9,177 nt of DNA, taken from positions 1 through 9,177 of the forward strand of contig CAIRFY010000562.1 in NCBI GenBank assembly GCA_903877945.1. The letters are read 5' to 3'. The notes below the pieces were generated by a model. The model did no database searches. It saw nothing but the letters and a program-made list of their open reading frames with translations, and had not been told where the DNA came from. A program made the translations under genes and the position numbers. Shown piece after piece: positions 6,038 through 9,177 of the stretch. Numbering within the stretch: position 1 is the first letter of the stretch; each line of letters begins with the position of its first letter. This stretch comes from an uncultured Oscillochloris sp. (GTDB lineage: Bacteria > Chloroflexota > Chloroflexia > Chloroflexales > Chloroflexaceae).

Positions 6038-7039
6038 ATGGAACCGATAGATGGTCTTTTAGATACAGCCCCCTGCGGGTTCCTATCGACAACTTCGGGA
6101 ATCATCCTGGTCGCCAACACCACGCTGCTTGAACTGCTCGGCCATGAGCCGAGCAGTTTGCACGGACGACATATTGAGGCGATACTGCCGATGATCAGCC
6201 GCCTGTTGTATCATACACATCTTGTCCCGCTCTTGGTGATGCAAGGCAGGGTGCAGGAGGCCGTTCTCTCACTCCAATTACGGCGTGGAAATCATATACC
6301 GGTACTCGTCAACGCGGTGCGGCGCGAGCGCGGGGGGCAGATGGTCGATGATTGGGTGTTCATGCCCATGCACCTGCGGACACAGTACGAAGACGAGATC
6401 CTGCGTGCCAAGAAGGCTGCTGATGAGGCGACTCGGCTCCAGGTTCAGGCGAATGCAGCGCTGAAAGAAGCCCGGGCGGCACTGGAGTCCAAGCAGGCCG
6501 AACTCGTGGAGGCAAACGCCCGACTTGAAGCGCTCGCCACTTTGGACGGGTTGACCGGATTGAAGAACCGTCGCATCTTTCAAGAGCAGCTTGTTTTTCA
6601 GATCGCGCTTGCCAAACGGACAGCATCCCCGCTCTCGGTACTCCTCATTGATGTCGATCATTTCAAACGCATTAACGATACGTTTGGACACTTGACGGGG
6701 GATAGGTATTTACAGGCGATGGCTACGATTTTACAGCAACACTCACGCGATGTCGATATTGTGGCCCGCTACGGCGGTGAGGAGTTTGTCATTGTTTTGC
6801 TGAATACGAACCAGATCGACGCCATGAGTGTAGCTGAGAAACTTCGCGGGACGGTAGAGACGGAATCTTGGCCGATGACTGCGATCACCATCAGCATCGG
6901 CGTATCCACGTTGTCGCAGGACGTACACGACGAAACACGTCTCCTCTCTTCCGCAGATCAGGCGCTCTATAGGTCGAAGGAGCGCGGGCGAAACTGCGTG
7001 ACGCATGCCTGTGATTTGAAACGTGACCCGCTTCGATGA
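6038..7039 (+). CDS. PAS-GGDEF diguanylate cyclase, probable RsbQ partner
   Basis: This 333-residue soluble protein has a PAS domain (about 6-115) opening DTAPCGFLSTTSGIILVANT, of the kind found in RsbP. A charged coiled-coil linker follows (about 117-168). The GGDEF domain (about 169-325) has DGLTGLKNRR (170-179), metal and substrate residues in DVDHFKRIND (205-214, Asp205 and Asn213), and an intact GGEEF (246-250). R237-D-V-D240 lies exactly five residues before GGEEF, which is the inhibitory I-site, as in PleD. So it should make c-di-GMP from two GTP with product inhibition. No EAL or receiver domain is present. The start is 4 nt after the rsbQ stop, with only a weak ribosome site, suggesting translational coupling. 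By analogy with RsbQ-RsbP, the hydrolase probably signals through this PAS. Confidence 0.92.
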   Translation: MEPIDGLLDTAPCGFLSTTSGIILVANTTLLELLGHEPSSLHGRHIEAILPMISRLLYHTHLVPLLVMQGRVQEAVLSLQLRRGNHIPVLVNAVRRERGGQMVDDWVFMPMHLRTQYEDEILRAKKAADEATRLQVQANAALKEARAALESKQAELVEANARLEALATLDGLTGLKNRRIFQEQLVFQIALAKRTASPLSVLLIDVDHFKRINDTFGHLTGDRYLQAMATILQQHSRDVDIVARYGGEEFVIVLLNTNQIDAMSVAEKLRGTVETESWPMTAITISIGVSTLSQDVHDETRLLSSADQALYRSKERGRNCVTHACDLKRDPLR

Positions 7040-7536
7040 ACGATGTCACCCACGGGCTGCGCGAGTGCGGGCTTACCCTCGCCTACCATACCATCGTGAC
7101 GCTGCGCGACAAGCTGCGTTGCCTGATGAACCCGACCACCCTCGGCGTGCGTGCGGTGGTGACTCGCGGTGGGCGGCTGCTGATGGTGCGTCACCGCAGC
7201 GGCGTACACCCCTGGAGTCTGCCCGGCGGCGGCGTGAACCGTGGCGAGGATTTTTCGGCGGCGGCGCTGCGCGAGGTGCATGAAGAAGGTGGCTGTGCCG
7301 CGCAGATCGAGCGTCTGCTCGGCATCTACGATCAGCACGATGGTGGGTTCGACAATTATGTCGCCGTCTTTGTCTGCGCTGCAACCGAGGATGTCCGCCC
7401 GCCGGTGGGCGACCTGGAGATTGTGGACGCACGCTTCTTTCTGCCGCAAGACATCCCCGCCACGACCGATGCCGGTTCCCTGCGCCGGATCGCCGAGTTC
7501 CGCCGTGGCCTCGTCGGCCTCTCTCAGCCTTGGTAG
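7036..7536 (+). CDS. Nudix hydrolase
   Basis: This is a 166-residue Nudix protein. The Nudix box spans 65-87: Gly65, five residues, Glu71, seven residues, then REVHEEGGC (79-87). It fits G-x5-E-x7-R-E-U-x-E-E-x-G-U and keeps the metal-binding Glu83/Glu84. The fold starts at TLGVRAVVTRGGRLLMVRH (about 35-53). Substrates of such proteins are nucleoside diphosphates linked to another group, and the exact one cannot be read here. The ATG overlaps the diguanylate cyclase stop (ATGA), so translation is probably coupled. An internal ATG at 7126 would give a shorter protein that still holds the domain. By eye the codon use is more GC-rich than in the two genes before it. Confidence 0.88.
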   Translation: MNDVTHGLRECGLTLAYHTIVTLRDKLRCLMNPTTLGVRAVVTRGGRLLMVRHRSGVHPWSLPGGGVNRGEDFSAAALREVHEEGGCAAQIERLLGIYDQHDGGFDNYVAVFVCAATEDVRPPVGDLEIVDARFFLPQDIPATTDAGSLRRIAEFRRGLVGLSQPW

Positions 7537-7545
7537 GAGATCACA

Positions 7546-8034
7546 ATGCCCTACACGCCGATTGTCGCTACCCTGGGCTACGTCCTCTCGCCCGACGGGC
7601 GCTCGGTGCTGATGGTTCACCGCAACGCCCGCCCCGGCGATCAGCACCTGGGCAAGTATAACGGCCTGGGCGGCAAGGTCGAACCCACCGAAGACGTGGT
7701 GAGCGGGATGCGCCGCGAGTTGCGCGAGGAGGCCGCCATCGAGGCCAGCGCCCTCACGCTACGCGGCACGGTCAGTTGGCCCGGCTTCGGCGCGCATGGC
7801 GAGGACTGGCTCGGCTTCCTGTTTGTGATCGCGGCCTTCTCCGGTGAACCGCCCGCCGCCAACAGCGAGGGCGATCTGGAGTGGGTGCCCATCGAGCGCA
7901 TGCTCGACCTACCGCTCTGGCCGGGCGACCACCACTTCCTCCCGCTGGTCTTCAGCGCCGACCCGCGCCAGTTTCATGGGGTGATGCCCTACCAGGACGG
8001 GCAGCCGCTTAGCTGGAGCTACAGCCTGATCTGA
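7546..8034 (+). CDS. MutT-like Nudix hydrolase (8-oxo-dGTPase type)
   Basis: This 162-residue Nudix protein opens MPYTPIVATLGYVLSPDGRS and has HLGKYNGLGGKVEPTED, typical of proteins annotated as 8-oxo-dGTP diphosphatase, which clean oxidised nucleotides from the pool. The Nudix box runs from Gly43 through Glu49 to RELREEAAI (57-65). The metal-binding Glu61/Glu62 are present, but the usual Gly after EEx is Ala64, a mild departure. AGGAGA (7535-7540), 5 nt before the ATG, is a strong ribosome site overlapping the stop of the first Nudix gene. With a 9-nt gap it is the last gene of the four-gene run from rsbQ. The substrate is assigned by resemblance only. Confidence 0.88.
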   Translation: MPYTPIVATLGYVLSPDGRSVLMVHRNARPGDQHLGKYNGLGGKVEPTEDVVSGMRRELREEAAIEASALTLRGTVSWPGFGAHGEDWLGFLFVIAAFSGEPPAANSEGDLEWVPIERMLDLPLWPGDHHFLPLVFSADPRQFHGVMPYQDGQPLSWSYSLI

Positions 8035-8073
8035 ACAAACGCACTACTGCAAAAGGTACGTGGTCTTCGTTTT

Positions 8074-8142
8074 CTTTGCGTCTTCGCGTCTTTGCGTCAC
8101 ATCGTCATCATACGTTCGACGCAAAGGCGCAAAGACGCAAAG
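8074..8142. repeat. 25-bp inverted repeat of CTTTGCGT octamers between convergent genes
   Basis: The arms at 8074-8098 and 8118-8142 are complementary at 23 of 25 positions (one C-A mismatch and one that can form G-U), with a 19-nt loop. Each arm is itself three 8-nt units: CTTTGCGT, CTTCGCGT, CTTTGCGT on the left and GACGCAAA, GGCGCAAA, GACGCAAA on the right. It lies between the convergent ends of the MutT-like gene and the SEC-C gene, where it could act as a bidirectional transcript end, although no T-run follows either arm. Similar GACGCAAAG repeats are scattered between genes in several bacterial phyla. Confidence 0.8.
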
Positions 8143-8197
8143 TCTCTCATCTCACTCTACGTGACAGTGTTCCTTATTGTGGTAGTACGAACAAACC

Positions 8198-9112
8198 CTA
8201 CTCATCATCGCTGGGCAGCGTCCGCCCAAGCAAGGCCGCCACACTCTCAGCCGTAAGCTGAAGACCGATCCGGCCCTCGGCGATGATCCGCTCCATCACC
8301 GTCGGGTCGCGCTGCTCCTGGGGTAGAGCGATCACAAAGTGGTTCAGAACCTCGCTGCGCTGATCAACCACGTCGTCCCAGGTGGCGTCGGGTACGCGGC
8401 GGCGCAGGTCGGCCAGGTGCAACTCGGCGAACTCCAGCAACTTCTCGGCGGTGTCATCGGTGAGTTGGGCGGCAGCACCGGCCAGGTAGTACGTGGGTGC
8501 CTCGGCACCAGGCGCGGTGTCAGCCGAGATCAGGTGGCCGACGACGACCTCGCCGGGGGCGAGCCGCTTGGATGCGCCGTGATCGGCGACCTCGTACATG
8601 GCATCGCCGAGCAGGTCGCGCAGACTTAGCCCCTTGCCCTTGCGCACCTCGGCCACCACATAGGGCCGCAAGCGCACCCGCCGCCACTGAGACAGCAACC
8701 GGCGCTCGAAGGGGTCCACATCGAAGCCGCCGATCTCCACCGCGTCGTCGAGCTGATCGACCAGGGTGCGCCCGTCGGCCTGACGAAAGTCAAAGGCGAA
8801 CCATGTCAGGAAACGCTCAGAGCCGCGATCTTCGACCGTGCTGAGTTTCTCCATCTGCTCCACGCCATACTCATACTTCCCCTGCCAGAAGCGGTCGAAG
8901 GCGGGCGGGAACTGATCAGGCACACTCTGGGCCGCCTCAATGATCTTCGGCAGCAGGGTGTCCTGGGCCTGGCGTAGGCGCAACTGCTCACTGCGGGCCG
9001 CTTCCTCTGCGAGCAGGTGACAATCTTTATACTTGCGACCGCTCCCGCAGTGGCAGGGAGCGTTGCGACCAAGTTTCTTGGCGGTGGGCTTCACCATAGG
9101 TTCTGTTTTCAT
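8198..9112 (-). CDS. SEC-C motif protein of unknown function
   Basis: This is a 304-residue protein with an N-terminal SEC-C zinc motif, GRNAPCHCGSGRKYKDCH (15-32): Cys20, Cys22, Cys31 and His32 in C-x-C-x8-C-H form. The motif is best known from the C-terminus of SecA, where it binds zinc and contacts SecB and ribosomes, but it also occurs in many unrelated proteins. The remaining about 270 residues are acidic and helical with no family I recognise. They include LTWFAFDFR (103-111) and a C-terminal acidic tail ending SDDE. There is no membrane segment. Neither Met1 (9110-9112) nor Met6 (9095-9097) has a clear Shine-Dalgarno; an AT-rich TATAAA-like box on the minus strand just upstream (about 9117-9124) suggests a short leader. 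The gene is monocistronic and convergent with the Nudix genes. Confidence 0.8.
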   Translation of the reverse strand: MKTEPMVKPTAKKLGRNAPCHCGSGRKYKDCHLLAEEAARSEQLRLRQAQDTLLPKIIEAAQSVPDQFPPAFDRFWQGKYEYGVEQMEKLSTVEDRGSERFLTWFAFDFRQADGRTLVDQLDDAVEIGGFDVDPFERRLLSQWRRVRLRPYVVAEVRKGKGLSLRDLLGDAMYEVADHGASKRLAPGEVVVGHLISADTAPGAEAPTYYLAGAAAQLTDDTAEKLLEFAELHLADLRRRVPDATWDDVVDQRSEVLNHFVIALPQEQRDPTVMERIIAEGRIGLQLTAESVAALLGRTLPSDDE

Positions 9113-9130
9113 ATATTTTATATTGGGGAC

Positions 9131-9170
9131 GGCGAGAAGGCGAGGAAGCGAGGAGGCGAGGAGGCGATGC
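9131..9170. repeat. Octamer tandem repeat (GGCGAGGA)
   Basis: Five consecutive 8-nt units are present: GGCGAGAA, GGCGAGGA, AGCGAGGA, GGCGAGGA and GGCGATGC. On the minus strand they read as TCGCCTCC-type units. They lie 18 nt upstream of the SEC-C start, in or before its promoter, and may continue past the right edge. Confidence 0.8.
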
Positions 9171-9177
9171 TATCGCC

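Noticed and set aside
6967..7647. 226-codon minus-strand open frame across the Nudix genes
   Set aside because: It overlaps two well-supported Nudix genes and the end of the GGDEF gene, and shows no family motif.
8076..8261. 61-codon plus-strand open frame
   Set aside because: It is made of the inverted-repeat octamers and the antisense end of the SEC-C gene, with no ribosome site or family match.
8339..8844. Plus-strand open frames opposite the SEC-C gene
   Set aside because: They are low-complexity products in shadow frames of a gene with a clear zinc motif; no independent support.

Overview
The window reads as chromosomal DNA of a GC-rich bacterium. The folate, purine-salvage and GAF/HisKA_2 signalling genes, the octamer-type intergenic repeats and the general protein style suggest a filamentous phototrophic Chloroflexota (Chloroflexales-like). 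This is an inference from composition and family style; no rRNA or marker gene is present to prove it. There is no phage gene, transposase or CRISPR array.

Layout. A degenerate 8-bp tandem repeat (1-113) runs up to the stop codon of apt (adenine phosphoribosyltransferase, minus strand). A divergent promoter region separates apt from a soluble GAF-GAF-HisKA_2-HATPase sensor kinase. A 220-bp gap with a perfect TATAAT and an ACATTC/GAATGT inverted repeat leads into folD. This FolD keeps Tyr50, Gln98 and Asp121, but Leu sits where the catalytic Lys54 normally is. After a 12-bp hairpin comes a GT87-like membrane mannosyltransferase gene broken by one frameshift.

The most interesting part is 5000-8034. 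A leader able to fold into a long nested hairpin (5094-5187) precedes four tightly packed plus-strand genes: an RsbQ-like alpha/beta hydrolase (Ser96/Asp219/His247, the same numbering as Bacillus RsbQ), a PAS-coiled-coil-GGDEF diguanylate cyclase, and two Nudix hydrolases. Gaps are 4 nt, a 4-nt ATGA overlap and 9 nt. In Bacillus subtilis RsbQ works with the PAS domain of the PP2C phosphatase RsbP to start the sigma-B energy-stress response. Here the same sensor pair appears to be wired to c-di-GMP synthesis instead, with Nudix enzymes probably co-translated.

A near-perfect 25-bp inverted repeat lies between the convergent ends of the second Nudix gene and a minus-strand SEC-C zinc-motif protein of unknown role. 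The right edge carries another 8-bp-period repeat. The three repeat tracts differ in sequence but share the 8-bp period and a TC-initial unit.
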